64,000 bases of DNA from Nocardioides sp. GY 10113 (GCF_004919105.1 NZ_STGK01000003.1:186001-250000), one strand, 5' to 3'. Shown: positions 37,323 through 45,769, counted from the first letter of the stretch. A program made the numbers and translations. The notes: generated by a model not told the origin, from the sequence alone.

Positions 37323-38171
37323 ATGAGCCGCGAGAACACCCTCGTCTCCGCCCAGTGGGTCGAGGACAACCTGGACAACCCGAAGGTCGTGCTGGTCGAG
37401 GTCGACGAGGACACCTCGGCCTACGACAAGGGCCACATCAAGGGCGCCATCAAGCTCGACTGGACGACCGACCTCCAGGACCAGGTCCGCCGCGACTTCG
37501 TCAACAAGGCCCAGTTCGAGGCGCTGCTCTCGAGCCGCGGCGTCGCCAACGACGACACCGTCGTCCTGTACGGCGGCAACAACAACTGGTTCGCCGCCTA
37601 CGCGTACTGGTACTTCAAGCTCTACGGCCACACCGACGTCAAGCTGCTCGACGGCGGCCGCAAGAAGTGGGAGCTGGACAGCCGCGAGCTGACCGACGAG
37701 CTGCCCGAGCGCGCGGCGACCACCTACACCGCGACGGAGCAGGACTCCTCGATCCGCGCGTTCCGCGACGAGGTCGTGGCCGCCATCGGCACCCAGAACC
37801 TGGTCGACGTGCGCAGCCCCGACGAGTACGCCGGCCGGCTGCTCGCCCCGGCCCACCTCCCGCAGGAGCAGGCGCAGCGCGCGGGCCATATCCCGACCGC
37901 CGCGAACGTCCCGTGGAGCAAGGCGGCCAACGACGACGGCACCTTCAAGTCCGACGACGACCTGCGCCAGATCTACACCGAGGCCGGCGTGGACTGGAGC
38001 AAGGACACCATCGCCTACTGCCGCATCGGCGAGCGCTCCTCGCACACCTGGTTCGTGCTCAAGGAGCTGCTGGGCCAGGAGAACGTCAAGAACTACGACG
38101 GCTCCTGGACCGAGTACGGCTCCCTCGTCGGCGTCCCGGTGGCGCTCGGTGACGAGAAGGGTGACGCCTGA
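37323..38171 (+). CDS. cysA2: Thiosulfate sulfurtransferase (rhodanese), CysA2/SseA type
   Basis: 282 residues, two rhodanese domains. The N-terminal domain lacks the catalytic Cys. The C-terminal one has the active-site loop CRIGERSSHTWF with the persulfide Cys, as in mycobacterial CysA2. It transfers sulfane sulfur and links thiosulfate or cysteine catabolism with sulfur-carrier proteins. The stop overlaps the sseC ATG by one base (TGATG). Its expression is probably set by the upstream leader peptide. Confidence 0.94.
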   Translation: MSRENTLVSAQWVEDNLDNPKVVLVEVDEDTSAYDKGHIKGAIKLDWTTDLQDQVRRDFVNKAQFEALLSSRGVANDDTVVLYGGNNNWFAAYAYWYFKLYGHTDVKLLDGGRKKWELDSRELTDELPERAATTYTATEQDSSIRAFRDEVVAAIGTQNLVDVRSPDEYAGRLLAPAHLPQEQAQRAGHIPTAANVPWSKAANDDGTFKSDDDLRQIYTEAGVDWSKDTIAYCRIGERSSHTWFVLKELLGQENVKNYDGSWTEYGSLVGVPVALGDEKGDA

Positions 38172-38467
38172 TGTGCGGCGCGACCAAGGGCGGGCTCTCC
38201 CTGGACGGCGTGAACGTCGCCAAGGAGGCCGTGATCCAGGGCCAGGTGCTGCGCGGCGAGGAGCCCGTGCCGAACGCCTACGTGCGGCTGCTCGACAAGA
38301 CCGGTGAGTTCACCGCCGAGGTCCCGACCTCGGCGAGCGGCCACTTCCGGTTCTTCGCCGGCGAGGGCCAGTGGACCCTGCGGACCCTGGCCCCCAAGGC
38401 CGACCCGACCGACCGCGTCGTCCAGGCCGCGGTGGGCTCGGTGGCCGAGGTGACCATCACCCTCTGA
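38171..38467 (+). CDS. sseC: SseC/DUF1416 protein
   Basis: 98 residues, beta-sandwich-like with the conserved MCGATKGGLSLDGV start of DUF1416. It always follows the rhodanese gene in actinobacteria and is assumed to take part in thiosulfate or sulfur metabolism, but no reaction is known. The conserved first Cys is Cys2. A hairpin at 38494 ends this transcript. Confidence 0.92.
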   Translation: MCGATKGGLSLDGVNVAKEAVIQGQVLRGEEPVPNAYVRLLDKTGEFTAEVPTSASGHFRFFAGEGQWTLRTLAPKADPTDRVVQAAVGSVAEVTITL

Positions 38468-38493
38468 GGGTGAGAGACCCGATGTGACGCGTT

Positions 38494-38528
38494 CGATGGC
38501 GGATCCCGGATGACGGGGTCCGCCATCG
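38494..38528 (+). terminator. Terminator between sseC and the thioredoxin-like gene
   Basis: CGATGGCGGATCCC and GGGGTCCGCCATCG form a 14-bp stem (one G-U) around a 7-base loop. It lies after sseC and before the ribosome site of the next gene. Confidence 0.75.
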
Positions 38529-38542
38529 ACGTTGGAGGAGAC

Positions 38543-39025
38543 ATGACCGGAATCGTTGTGCTGGCCCTCGCGGTCGTCGTCGCGGTGGGCTTCGGCCTCT
38601 ACCGCCGTACGACGGACGGCGCCTTCCGTGGCGCCGAGGACTCGGTGGTCGAGGTGCGAAGCGAAGCGAGCCTCGAAGCCGCCGCGCCCGCGACCACCTG
38701 GACCCAGGTCGCCGCCGCGCTGCCCGACGCCGTGCTCGGCGAGCGGGCGACGCTCGTGCAGTTCTCCTCCGCCTTCTGCGCGCCCTGCCGCACCACCCGC
38801 GTCCTGCTGGCCGACGTCTCCGCCCGTGAGGACGGCGTCGTGCACCTCGAGGTCGACGCGGAGCAGCACCTCGACCTGGTCCGGGCCCTCGACGTACGAC
38901 GTACGCCGACCACGCTGATCCTCGACCCGAACGGCGCCGAGGTCACCCGTGCCGCCGGCGCCCCGCGCCGCGACCAGGTGCTCGCCGCGCTGAGCAGCCT
39001 CGACAACCTGAAGGAGACCGCGTGA
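38543..39025 (+). CDS. Membrane-anchored thioredoxin-like protein with in-frame palindromic insert
   Basis: 160 residues. One transmembrane helix (about 2-20), then residues 35-48 (VVEVRSEASLEAAA) encoded by a palindromic element, then a thioredoxin fold with CAPC at 79-82 in QFSSAFCAPCRTTR. The cis-Pro loop reads RRTPTTLIL. ATG 38543 has a GGAGGAG site. It overlaps the next gene (GTGA) and corresponds in position to the M. tuberculosis thiX gene as recalled. The insert lies in the linker, which explains tolerance. Confidence 0.87.
   Translation: MTGIVVLALAVVVAVGFGLYRRTTDGAFRGAEDSVVEVRSEASLEAAAPATTWTQVAAALPDAVLGERATLVQFSSAFCAPCRTTRVLLADVSAREDGVVHLEVDAEQHLDLVRALDVRRTPTTLILDPNGAEVTRAAGAPRRDQVLAALSSLDNLKETA
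38644..38682 (+). repeat. Palindromic element family C inside the thioredoxin-like gene
   Basis: GGTGGTCGAGGTGCGA-AGCGAAGCGAGCCTCGAAGCCGCC-type palindrome: the core GAGGTGCGA/AGCCTCGA is shared with the other copies. It keeps the reading frame and encodes VVEVRSEASLEAA. Confidence 0.8.
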
Positions 39026-39453
39026 GCGGCATCGACCCCCGCGGCCCCCGGTTCACCGCGGCCGTCACCGTCGTCATCCTGGCCGCCGCGCTGGTCAGCC
39101 CCAACGCGACGGTCTCCGCCGCGATCATGGCGGCGCAGGCCGCCTGCTTCGCGATCGGCGTCTTCGCCGGCATCCAGCACACCCCGACCGGCATCGTCTT
39201 CCGCCGCTTCGTGCGTCCGCGGCTGACCCCGCCGGCCGAGCTCGAGGACCCGCGCCCGCCGCGGTTCGCCCAGGCGGTCGGGCTGGTCTTCGCGACGCTG
39301 TCGCTGATCGGGTACCTGACCGGCGCCCTGGTGCTGGCCCAGGTCGCCGCCGGCTTCGCGGTGTTCGCCGCGCTGCTCAACGCGGTCTTCGGGTTCTGCC
39401 TGGGCTGCGAGATGTACCTGCTGGGCCTGCGCCTCACCCGCCGCCCCGCCTGA
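39022..39453 (+). CDS. DUF4395 membrane protein
   Basis: 143 residues, four hydrophobic helices: one pair at about 12-50 and one at about 85-130. A cytosolic loop RFVRPRLTPPAELEDPRPPRF separates them, and GFCLGCEMYLLG near the end has a CxxC. This matches DUF4395 proteins, which travel with cysA2-sseC and thioredoxin-like genes. GTG at 39022 overlaps the preceding stop. The CxxC next to a membrane-anchored thioredoxin suggests a redox pair (inference). Confidence 0.87.
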   Translation: MSGIDPRGPRFTAAVTVVILAAALVSPNATVSAAIMAAQAACFAIGVFAGIQHTPTGIVFRRFVRPRLTPPAELEDPRPPRFAQAVGLVFATLSLIGYLTGALVLAQVAAGFAVFAALLNAVFGFCLGCEMYLLGLRLTRRPA

Positions 39454-39559
39454 CCTGCACCGCCCGTCCTGCATCGCCTGACCTTTCCCGCCGCCCCGCG
39501 CCCCGCCGATCGGTGACGAAAGCCCTTCTCGCGGAGGGCGCCGACGTAGAGTCGCGGGC

Positions 39560-40264
39560 GTGACCCAGGACGCGCTCGCCGAGGAGACCGCCGCCCCGCC
39601 CGGGAGGCCGCCGCGCCGGCGCGGACGCCTGGTCCTGATGCTGTTCGGCCTGCTGCTGATCGCCACGGGCCTGTCGCTCCTGGGGTGGTTGGGCTGGCAG
39701 GTCTACGGCACCAACTGGCAGTCCGCGCAGAAGCAGGACGAGGTCACCCAGGAGATCGAGGAGGCGTGGCAGTCCGGCCGGGCCACCGCGACCACGGACT
39801 TCGGCGACGCGACCGCGATCCTGCACGTGGCACGGTTCGGCAAGGACTACGCCGTACCGGTGCTGGAGGGCTCCACCGACGAGGTGCTGGCCGCGGGCAT
39901 CGGCCACGTCGAGGGCACCGGCAAGCCGGGCAAGGTCGGCAACTACGTGCTGGCGGCGCACCGGGTGACGCACGGTGAGCCGTTCGCGGAGTTCCCCAGC
40001 CTGCGCCCGGGCGACGAGGTGGTCGTGGAGACCCGGAAGGCGACGTACACCTACGTGCTCGACAGCGGGGGCGAGGACCTGATCCTGCCGTTCACCGAGA
40101 CCTGGGTGCTCGAGGCGAACCCGAAGAACCCCAACGGCGGCGTGCAGCCGCCGGCCGGCGTCGGCAAGCGGCTGATCACGCTGGTCACCTGCTCGGAGAT
40201 CTTCCACACCGACAACCGCAGCATCGTCTTCGGGCACCTGGTCGAGCGCACGCCGGTCGCCTGA
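39560..40264 (+). CDS. Class E-type sortase
   Basis: 234 residues. One transmembrane anchor (about 25-45), then a sortase domain. The catalytic Cys is in TLVTCSEIF, the Arg in HTDNRSIVF, and the His in LAAHRVTHGEPF. Sortases cut the LPXTG-like signal and link surface proteins to the cell wall. It could act on the LPATG protein at 9698, the only substrate seen here. GTG at 39560. No substrate gene is adjacent. Confidence 0.9.
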   Translation: MTQDALAEETAAPPGRPPRRRGRLVLMLFGLLLIATGLSLLGWLGWQVYGTNWQSAQKQDEVTQEIEEAWQSGRATATTDFGDATAILHVARFGKDYAVPVLEGSTDEVLAAGIGHVEGTGKPGKVGNYVLAAHRVTHGEPFAEFPSLRPGDEVVVETRKATYTYVLDSGGEDLILPFTETWVLEANPKNPNGGVQPPAGVGKRLITLVTCSEIFHTDNRSIVFGHLVERTPVA

Positions 40265-40286
40265 GCGCCCCCGTGGTGCCGGCGGG

Positions 40287-40715
40287 TCAGGGAGTCTCCA
40301 ACCACACCGTGAACGGCCCGTCGTTGACGGAGGCGACCTCCATCGCCGCACCGAAGACGCCCCGGGAGACCGGCACGCCCAGCCCGGCCAACGCCTCGCA
40401 CACCGACTCGTAGAGCGGCTCGCTCACGGGGCCCGGCGCCGCCGCGACCCAGGTAGGGCGGCGGCCCTTGCGCGCGTCGCCGTACAGCGTGAACTGGGAG
40501 ACGACCAGCGCGCCGGCGCCGGTGTCGGAGAGGGACCGCTCGTCGCGCAGGATCCGCAGGCCGTGCAGCTTGCGGGCCATCCACTCGATCTGATCCGGGC
40601 CGTCGGAGTGCGTGATGCCGAGGTAGACCAGCAGGCCGGGGGAGTCGAGCGCGCCGACCACCCGCCCGTCGACCGTCACCGACGCCGAGGAGACCCGCTG
40701 CACCACCGCTCGCAC
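40287..40715 (-). CDS. dtd: D-aminoacyl-tRNA deacylase
   Basis: 142 residues. The start MRAVVQRVSSASVTVDG, SQFTLYGDARKGRRP and the FGAAMEVASVNDGPFT end are diagnostic (SQxT and GxxMxV, NxGP). It removes D-amino acids and Gly misloaded on tRNA. GTG start. It stands on the minus strand, convergent with the sortase gene. Confidence 0.96.
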   Translation of the reverse strand: MRAVVQRVSSASVTVDGRVVGALDSPGLLVYLGITHSDGPDQIEWMARKLHGLRILRDERSLSDTGAGALVVSQFTLYGDARKGRRPTWVAAAPGPVSEPLYESVCEALAGLGVPVSRGVFGAAMEVASVNDGPFTVWLETP

Positions 40716-40743
40716 GGCGGCGATTCTGTCAGGCCGGCGGTGC

Positions 40744-41106
40744 TCAGTAGACGAGCGCCTGCACCCCGTCGCGCAGCGCCTCCTCGACGAACGCCGCCGC
40801 CCCGGCGATCCTCGCGCCGGGCACCAGGTCGGCCTCGCCCAGCGAGCGGCGGGAGGCGCACTGCCCGCACACGGTGACCGATCCGAGCTCGAGGACCGTC
40901 TCGAGCAGCTCCGCGAGCGGGGTCGCCAGGTCCAACGAGAACGAGTCGGCCCGGCCCGGCACGGCCACCCAGGTCGCGTCGCCGGTCAACCACAACGACA
41001 CCGGTACGCCGGAGGCGGCCGCCGTGGCCGCCACGGTGAAGCCCTGGTTGAGCCGCTCCGGCGCCTCGTCGCCGCAGGTGACCTTGACCAGGAGCTCGCG
41101 AGTCAT
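40744..41106 (-). CDS. DsrE-family protein
   Basis: 120 residues with a flavodoxin-like fold: LVKVTCGDEAPERLNQGFTVA and VCGQCASRRSL. The pattern and length resemble DsrE/YchN-type sulfur-trafficking proteins; the CxxC in VCGQC may carry sulfur. In actinobacteria it adjoins the nitrobindin gene as here. ATG 41106 starts 35 bases from the divergent nitrobindin gene. Function is not established. Confidence 0.82.
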   Translation of the reverse strand: MTRELLVKVTCGDEAPERLNQGFTVAATAAASGVPVSLWLTGDATWVAVPGRADSFSLDLATPLAELLETVLELGSVTVCGQCASRRSLGEADLVPGARIAGAAAFVEEALRDGVQALVY

Positions 41107-41141
41107 GGCCTCAGCGTAGGTCCCCACTAGACTCAGCCGAC

Positions 41142-41636
41142 GTGGCGTTCGAACTCCCCGACAACCTGCACCCCAACTGCGGCCCGATCGCGTGGCTCCT
41201 CGGCACGTGGCGGGGCAACGGCCACGGCGACTACCCGACGATCGACAAGTTCCAGTACGGCCAGGAGCTGATCTTCACCCACGACGGTCGGCCGTTCTTC
41301 CACTACTTCGCGCGGTCGTGGATCGTCGACGAGAACGGTGAGAAGGTCCGCGACGCGGCCCTGGAGACCGGCTTCATGCGCGCCGTCGGCGACGGCAAGC
41401 TCGAGCTCGTCCTCACGCACTCCAGTGGCATCACGGAGATCTGGTACGGCCACGCCGACGCCGGCAAGATCGAGCTGCACACCGCCGGGGTCGGGTTCAC
41501 CGAGACCGCGAAGGAGGTCGCCGGCGGCCAGCGCATGTACGGCAACGTCGAGGGCGACCTGCTCTACGCCTACGACATGGCCGCCGTCGGCCAGGAGCTG
41601 CAGCCGCACCTGTGGGCGAGGCTCAAGCGTGCCTGA
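41142..41636 (+). CDS. Nitrobindin-like FABP-family heme protein
   Basis: 164 residues. The beta-barrel motif GTWRGNGHGDYPTI near residue 21 and a C-terminal HLWARLKRA with the heme-ligand His match the nitrobindin family (M. tuberculosis Rv0813c relatives). Known members bind heme and isomerise peroxynitrite. GTG at 41142. It overlaps the nur-like gene by 8 bases, so they are co-translated. Confidence 0.92.
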   Translation: MAFELPDNLHPNCGPIAWLLGTWRGNGHGDYPTIDKFQYGQELIFTHDGRPFFHYFARSWIVDENGEKVRDAALETGFMRAVGDGKLELVLTHSSGITEIWYGHADAGKIELHTAGVGFTETAKEVAGGQRMYGNVEGDLLYAYDMAAVGQELQPHLWARLKRA

Positions 41637-42060
41637 CTGGCGTGCCAGGCTCCGTGACTCGGGCTACCGCCTGACCCCGCAGCGCGAGCTGATCCTCGCC
41701 GCGGTCACCGAGCTGGGGCACGCCACCCCGGACGAGGTCCTCGCCCACGTGCAGAGGACCGCGTCCACCGTCAACGCCTCCACGGTCTACCGGACCCTGG
41801 AGGTGCTCGAGGAGCTCGGCCTGGTGCGCCACACGCACCTGAGCGACCGGGCCCCGACGTACCACTCCACGGCCGGCCACGAGCACTTCCACCTGGTCTG
41901 CCGGGGCTGCCGCACGGTGGTCTCGGTGGACGTGGAGGAGGCGGCCGGGTTCGTGGAATCACTGACCACCCGCCACGCGTTCACCCCTGATGTGGGGCAC
42001 CTGACGGTGTTCGGCATGTGCCAGGAGTGTGAGCGCAAGCAGTGCGAGGAGAAGTCATGA
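41629..42060 (+). CDS. nur: Fur-family repressor, Nur-like (nickel)
   Basis: 143 residues. The winged helix YRLTPQRELILAAV with NASTVYRTLEVLEELG, then HFHLVCRGCRTVV (one CxxC) and a C-terminal MCQECE (second CxxC). Overall it resembles Streptomyces Nur (SCO4180) in memory more than Zur or FurA. Nur represses nickel uptake and controls superoxide dismutases. GTG at 41629. The stop overlaps the ygfZ ATG. Metal identity should be confirmed experimentally. Confidence 0.75.
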   Translation: MPDWRARLRDSGYRLTPQRELILAAVTELGHATPDEVLAHVQRTASTVNASTVYRTLEVLEELGLVRHTHLSDRAPTYHSTAGHEHFHLVCRGCRTVVSVDVEEAAGFVESLTTRHAFTPDVGHLTVFGMCQECERKQCEEKS

Positions 42061-43061
42061 CGAGCCAGCCCAGCCCCCTGCTGGACCTTCCCGGGGCGGT
42101 CGCCGGCGACGGCATCGACGCCGGGGTGGCCGCCCACTACGGCTCCCTGTACGGCGAGCAGAAGGCGCTCGCCGCGGGCGAGGGGTTCGTCGACCTCTCG
42201 CACCGCGACGTGTTCCGGGTCAGCGGCCCCGAGCGGCTCACCTGGCTGCACTCGCTGACCACCCAGTACTTCGAGAATCTCGCGCCCGGGGTGTGGGTGC
42301 AGGCGCTGGTGCTGAGCCCGCAGGGGCACGTCGAGCACGCCTTCGCCGGCGTCGACGACGGCGAGGCGTTCACCGCGCACACCGAGCCGGGGCGTGCCGC
42401 CGCGCTGGTGACGTTCCTGGAGCGGATGAAGTTCATGACCCGCGTCGAGGTCGGCGAGGTCGACGACGTGGCCGCGATGTGGCGACCCCCGGTGGTTGAG
42501 GTGCGAGGCGCCCCGGCGCCGAGCCTCGAAACCACCGGTCGATACGACCTCGTGCCCCGCGACCAGCTGGCGGCGTACGCCGACGCGGCCGGTCCCGCGG
42601 CCGGCCTGTGGGCCTTCGAGGCGCTGCGGATCGAGCGCGGCGAGCCCCGCTTCGGCGTGGACACCGACGAGCGGACGATCCCGAACGAGGTCGGCTGGCT
42701 GCAGGGCGAGGCGCCGTGGGCGGCGGTGCACCTGGACAAGGGCTGCTACCGCGGCCAGGAGACGGTGGCCCGGGTGCACAACCTCGGCCGCCCGCCGCGT
42801 CGGCTGACGCTGCTGCACCTGGACGGCTCGGAGAACCGGCTGCCCGCCCCGGGCACCGCGATCACCGTCCAGTCCGGCCTTGCGAAGCCCGTCGGCGCGA
42901 TGGGCTCCTCGGCCCGCCACCACGAGCTGGGCCCGATCGGTCTGGCGCTGCTCAAGCGCAACACGGCGACGGACGCCGCCCTCGAGGTCGACGGTCTGCC
43001 GGCGGCGCAGGAGACGATCGTCGACCCCGACGTGGGGAAGCACTTCCGCCCCACGCGCTGA
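42057..43061 (+). CDS. ygfZ: Folate-binding iron-sulfur assembly protein YgfZ, with a palindromic insert
   Basis: 334 residues. The diagnostic KGCYRGQE occurs at 228-235, and the GcvT-like folate fold is intact. YgfZ helps repair and assemble Fe-S clusters. Residues 145-160 (PVVEVRGAPAPSLETT) are encoded by a family C palindromic element that replaces a surface loop and leaves the frame intact. ATG 42057 overlaps the preceding stop. The gene order nur-ygfZ is common. Confidence 0.92.
   Translation: MTSQPSPLLDLPGAVAGDGIDAGVAAHYGSLYGEQKALAAGEGFVDLSHRDVFRVSGPERLTWLHSLTTQYFENLAPGVWVQALVLSPQGHVEHAFAGVDDGEAFTAHTEPGRAAALVTFLERMKFMTRVEVGEVDDVAAMWRPPVVEVRGAPAPSLETTGRYDLVPRDQLAAYADAAGPAAGLWAFEALRIERGEPRFGVDTDERTIPNEVGWLQGEAPWAAVHLDKGCYRGQETVARVHNLGRPPRRLTLLHLDGSENRLPAPGTAITVQSGLAKPVGAMGSSARHHELGPIGLALLKRNTATDAALEVDGLPAAQETIVDPDVGKHFRPTR
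42490..42538 (+). repeat. Palindromic element family C inside ygfZ
   Basis: Outer arms CCGGTGGTT and AACCACCGG are perfect; inner arms CGAGGCG and CGAGCCTCG-type are near perfect. This is the most complete copy. It encodes VVEVRGAPAPSLETT in frame. Confidence 0.9.
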
Positions 43062-43237
43062 CGCGCTTCCGTGCCGGCACGGCACCGCAACACGCCGGAA
43101 TACGACGCCGGGTGACGCGTCCCAGACCTTGGGGATGTTTGCCCGCTCGCGTGCGCCCAGGCGTGCGGGTGCTGCCAGCCTGCTGGATGTCTCGTGGGCG
43201 CTGGCGCCCATCCGTGCATCGTCCCGGGGGTACCACG

Positions 43238-43642
43238 ATGAAGAAGGTGATCGTCGCACTCCTCGCCGCCGTGCTGGTCTCCGCCGGCCTCGTCGGCGCC
43301 GCATCCGTCCCGGCCCAGGCCTCCTGCCTGCCGGCCTACCCCGGCTGCCCGCACGCGGGCGTGTCCTGGGTCAAGGCGGCGAACGTGGTCACGAAGGCCA
43401 AGCCGTTCACCGCGAAGGTGAAGGTCGCCACCTACGGCAACATGCCCGCCACCGGCCCGGTCTTCGTCGTCTGCAAGCACGGCGAGTCGACGGCGCGGAG
43501 CTGGGCGACGGTCAAGACGAAGGCGAAGAAGGCGTACCCCAGGCTGCGCCTGTGGCGGAAGGGCATGTGGTCCTGCATCGCGTCCTACTCGCCCGCGGGG
43601 ATGGCCAAGGGCACGAAGGGCTTCACCGTCCGCGCGAAGTAG
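43238..43642 (+). CDS. Small secreted protein A
   Basis: 134 residues. A Sec signal peptide (MKKVIVALLAAVLVSAGL, cleavage near PAQA-SC at about 29) leads to a 105-residue beta-rich domain with four cysteines, two near CLPAYPGC, one in FVVCKHG and one in MWSCIAS. It has many Lys residues. The paralogue at 45770 shares signal and cysteine spacing. Ig-like folding with disulfides is suggested. It sits 24 bases before a DUF4012 gene. No function known. Confidence 0.8.
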   Translation: MKKVIVALLAAVLVSAGLVGAASVPAQASCLPAYPGCPHAGVSWVKAANVVTKAKPFTAKVKVATYGNMPATGPVFVVCKHGESTARSWATVKTKAKKAYPRLRLWRKGMWSCIASYSPAGMAKGTKGFTVRAK

Positions 43643-43666
43643 CAGGGGCCGGCCGGGCGGTGCGCC

Positions 43667-45511
43667 GTGACGACACCTGATTCAGGCTCACGACAGCGAA
43701 CCGCGAGGAGGCTCCCCATCCGCGCCAGCAGCCGGGTCAAGCGTCCGATCGTCCTCGGCGGCGCTGCCGTCGTCGTGCTCGTGGTGGGGCTCGCCGCGTG
43801 GAGCGGGTGGCAGGCGTACGCGGTCGCCCGGAGCCTCGACGACGCCGTCGACCACGCCACGACGCTGCGGGCCGCGCTCGCGGCGCCCGATGCGCGGGGC
43901 GACGAGGACCTCGACGCCTCCGCCGTGGCGGCCGTCGAGCTGGAGGCCCTCCGCTCGGCCAGCGACGACGCCGCCGCGCGCACCTCTGGCGCCACCTGGT
44001 CGCTGCTGACGCACCTGCCGTGGATCGGTGACGACGCGCACGGCGTACGGACCACCAGCCGGGTGCTGGACGACATCGCCCGCGACGGGCTGGAGCCGCT
44101 GGTCGAGGTGTCGGACCGGGTCAAGGAGATGCTGCCCCACCGTGGTGGCGTCGACCTGGCCGCTGTCGACGACCTCGCGGAGCCGGTCGCCGCGGCGCAG
44201 GCCGTCTTCGCCGACGCCGACGCCACCCTCCGCGCCGAGGACGACTCGGACTTCACCGATCGCCTGGCCGACCGGTTCGCCGAGTTCCGCGGCCAGGTCG
44301 CGGAGGCGGACCGGGCGATGACGGCGACGAGCACCGCGATGAGCCTGCTGCCGGGCATGCTCGGCGCCGACGGCCCGCGCACCACGCTGCTGGTCTTCCA
44401 GAACAACGCCGAGATCCGCGCCACCGGTGGCCTGCCGGGGGCGGTGATGTCGCTGCACGCCGAGGACGGTGCGCTGTCGATCGGGCGCCAGGTCGCCGGC
44501 AGCAGCCTGGGGCGGACGTCGGAGCCGGTGCTGCCGCTGACCCCGGCCGAGCGGGACCAGTACGGCGACATCCTCGGCACCTACTTCGTCGACGCGAACA
44601 TGACGCCCGACGTGCCGCGGGCCGCGGACCTGATGCGGGCCCGCTGGGAGGCGGCCTTTCCCGACGAGCGGCTCGACGCGGTGCTCCTGATCGACACGGT
44701 GACGTTGGGCTACGTGCTGCAGGAGAACGGCCCGGTCACCGTCGACGGGGTCACCCTGACCGGTGACAACGTCGTCGACGAGCTGCTGCACGGCACCTAC
44801 CTGCGGCTGCCCGACCCGGCCGACCAGGACGACTTCTTCGCCGACGTCGCGGCCAAGGCGTTCGCGCACTTCGTCGACGGGGCCGGCGACGGACCCGGCA
44901 CGGTCCGGGCGCTGGCCCGGGCGGTGGCCGAGCGCCGCGCCTTCGTCCACTCCTTCCACGACGAGGAGCAGGCCGCGCTGGCCGGCTCGCCGGTCGCCGG
45001 CGAGCTGGTCGCCGACCCGGACGTGGCCGCGCCCCAGGTCACGGTGACGATGAACGACACCACGGGCGCGAAGATGTCGTACTTCCTGCGGTACGACGTC
45101 GACGTCCGCGCGACCTACTGCACCGACGGTGTGCAGGGCTTCAGCGCGAAGGCGCGGCTGTGGTCGGCGGCGCCGGCCGACGCGGCGGACCTGCCCGCCT
45201 ACGTGACCGGGGCCAACGGCCGCGGCTACGTCGATGCCGGCTCGCAGCTGGTCACGGTCCGGGTGATGGGCCCGGCCGGCGGGCGGATCAAGGGCATGAC
45301 GGTGGCGTCGAAGCCGACGGAGGCGCGCCGTACCCACCAGGCCGGCCGACCGGTGGCCGAGCTCTACGTCCTGCTGGAACCGGGGCAGAAGGTCGACCTG
45401 GCCTGGACGATGCGCGGCGGCCCCGGCCAGGACGGCGACGCCGCGTTGTGGGTCACCCCGTCGGTCGAGCAGGGGAGCGACGCGGGCACCGTGGCGGCCG
45501 TCTGCCGCTGA
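43667..45511 (+). CDS. DUF4012 protein A
   Basis: 614 residues. One N-terminal helix (about 28-48), then a large extracytoplasmic domain. TWSLLTHLPWIGDDAHGVR and LVFQNNAEIRATGGLPGAV are the DUF4012 hallmarks. Family members sit in actinobacterial exopolysaccharide loci and are assumed to act in glycan export or attachment; none is characterised. Paralogue at 46345 shares these segments. GTG at 43667. Confidence 0.86.
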   Translation: MTTPDSGSRQRTARRLPIRASSRVKRPIVLGGAAVVVLVVGLAAWSGWQAYAVARSLDDAVDHATTLRAALAAPDARGDEDLDASAVAAVELEALRSASDDAAARTSGATWSLLTHLPWIGDDAHGVRTTSRVLDDIARDGLEPLVEVSDRVKEMLPHRGGVDLAAVDDLAEPVAAAQAVFADADATLRAEDDSDFTDRLADRFAEFRGQVAEADRAMTATSTAMSLLPGMLGADGPRTTLLVFQNNAEIRATGGLPGAVMSLHAEDGALSIGRQVAGSSLGRTSEPVLPLTPAERDQYGDILGTYFVDANMTPDVPRAADLMRARWEAAFPDERLDAVLLIDTVTLGYVLQENGPVTVDGVTLTGDNVVDELLHGTYLRLPDPADQDDFFADVAAKAFAHFVDGAGDGPGTVRALARAVAERRAFVHSFHDEEQAALAGSPVAGELVADPDVAAPQVTVTMNDTTGAKMSYFLRYDVDVRATYCTDGVQGFSAKARLWSAAPADAADLPAYVTGANGRGYVDAGSQLVTVRVMGPAGGRIKGMTVASKPTEARRTHQAGRPVAELYVLLEPGQKVDLAWTMRGGPGQDGDAALWVTPSVEQGSDAGTVAAVCR

Positions 45512-45533
45512 CGCCCACCCGCGTCGATCAACG

Positions 45534-45590
45534 GGCGGCCGAGGTGGCTCGAGGCGTACCCCACACGCGCGCGCCTCAACCGCCGACCGG
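45534..45590. repeat. Possible degenerate palindromic element
   Basis: The reverse complement holds GGCGGTTGAGGCGCG and CGCCTCGAGCCACC, resembling a decayed family C copy. Confidence is low. Confidence 0.3.
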
Positions 45591-45769
45591 GACTATGTCC
45601 CGCCTTGGGTAACGGCCGTGCAACGAAGCCGCTACGTCTGCACCGTGCCGTACGATCTCTCTGAAATTAACCCCAACTTTGATGACGCGCCGGTGATACT
45701 CATTCCCGTTAGCCCGGCTCCACGAGCCGGGCGTGCTCGTGCTCGCAACGAACTAAGGGGACCCCCCGG

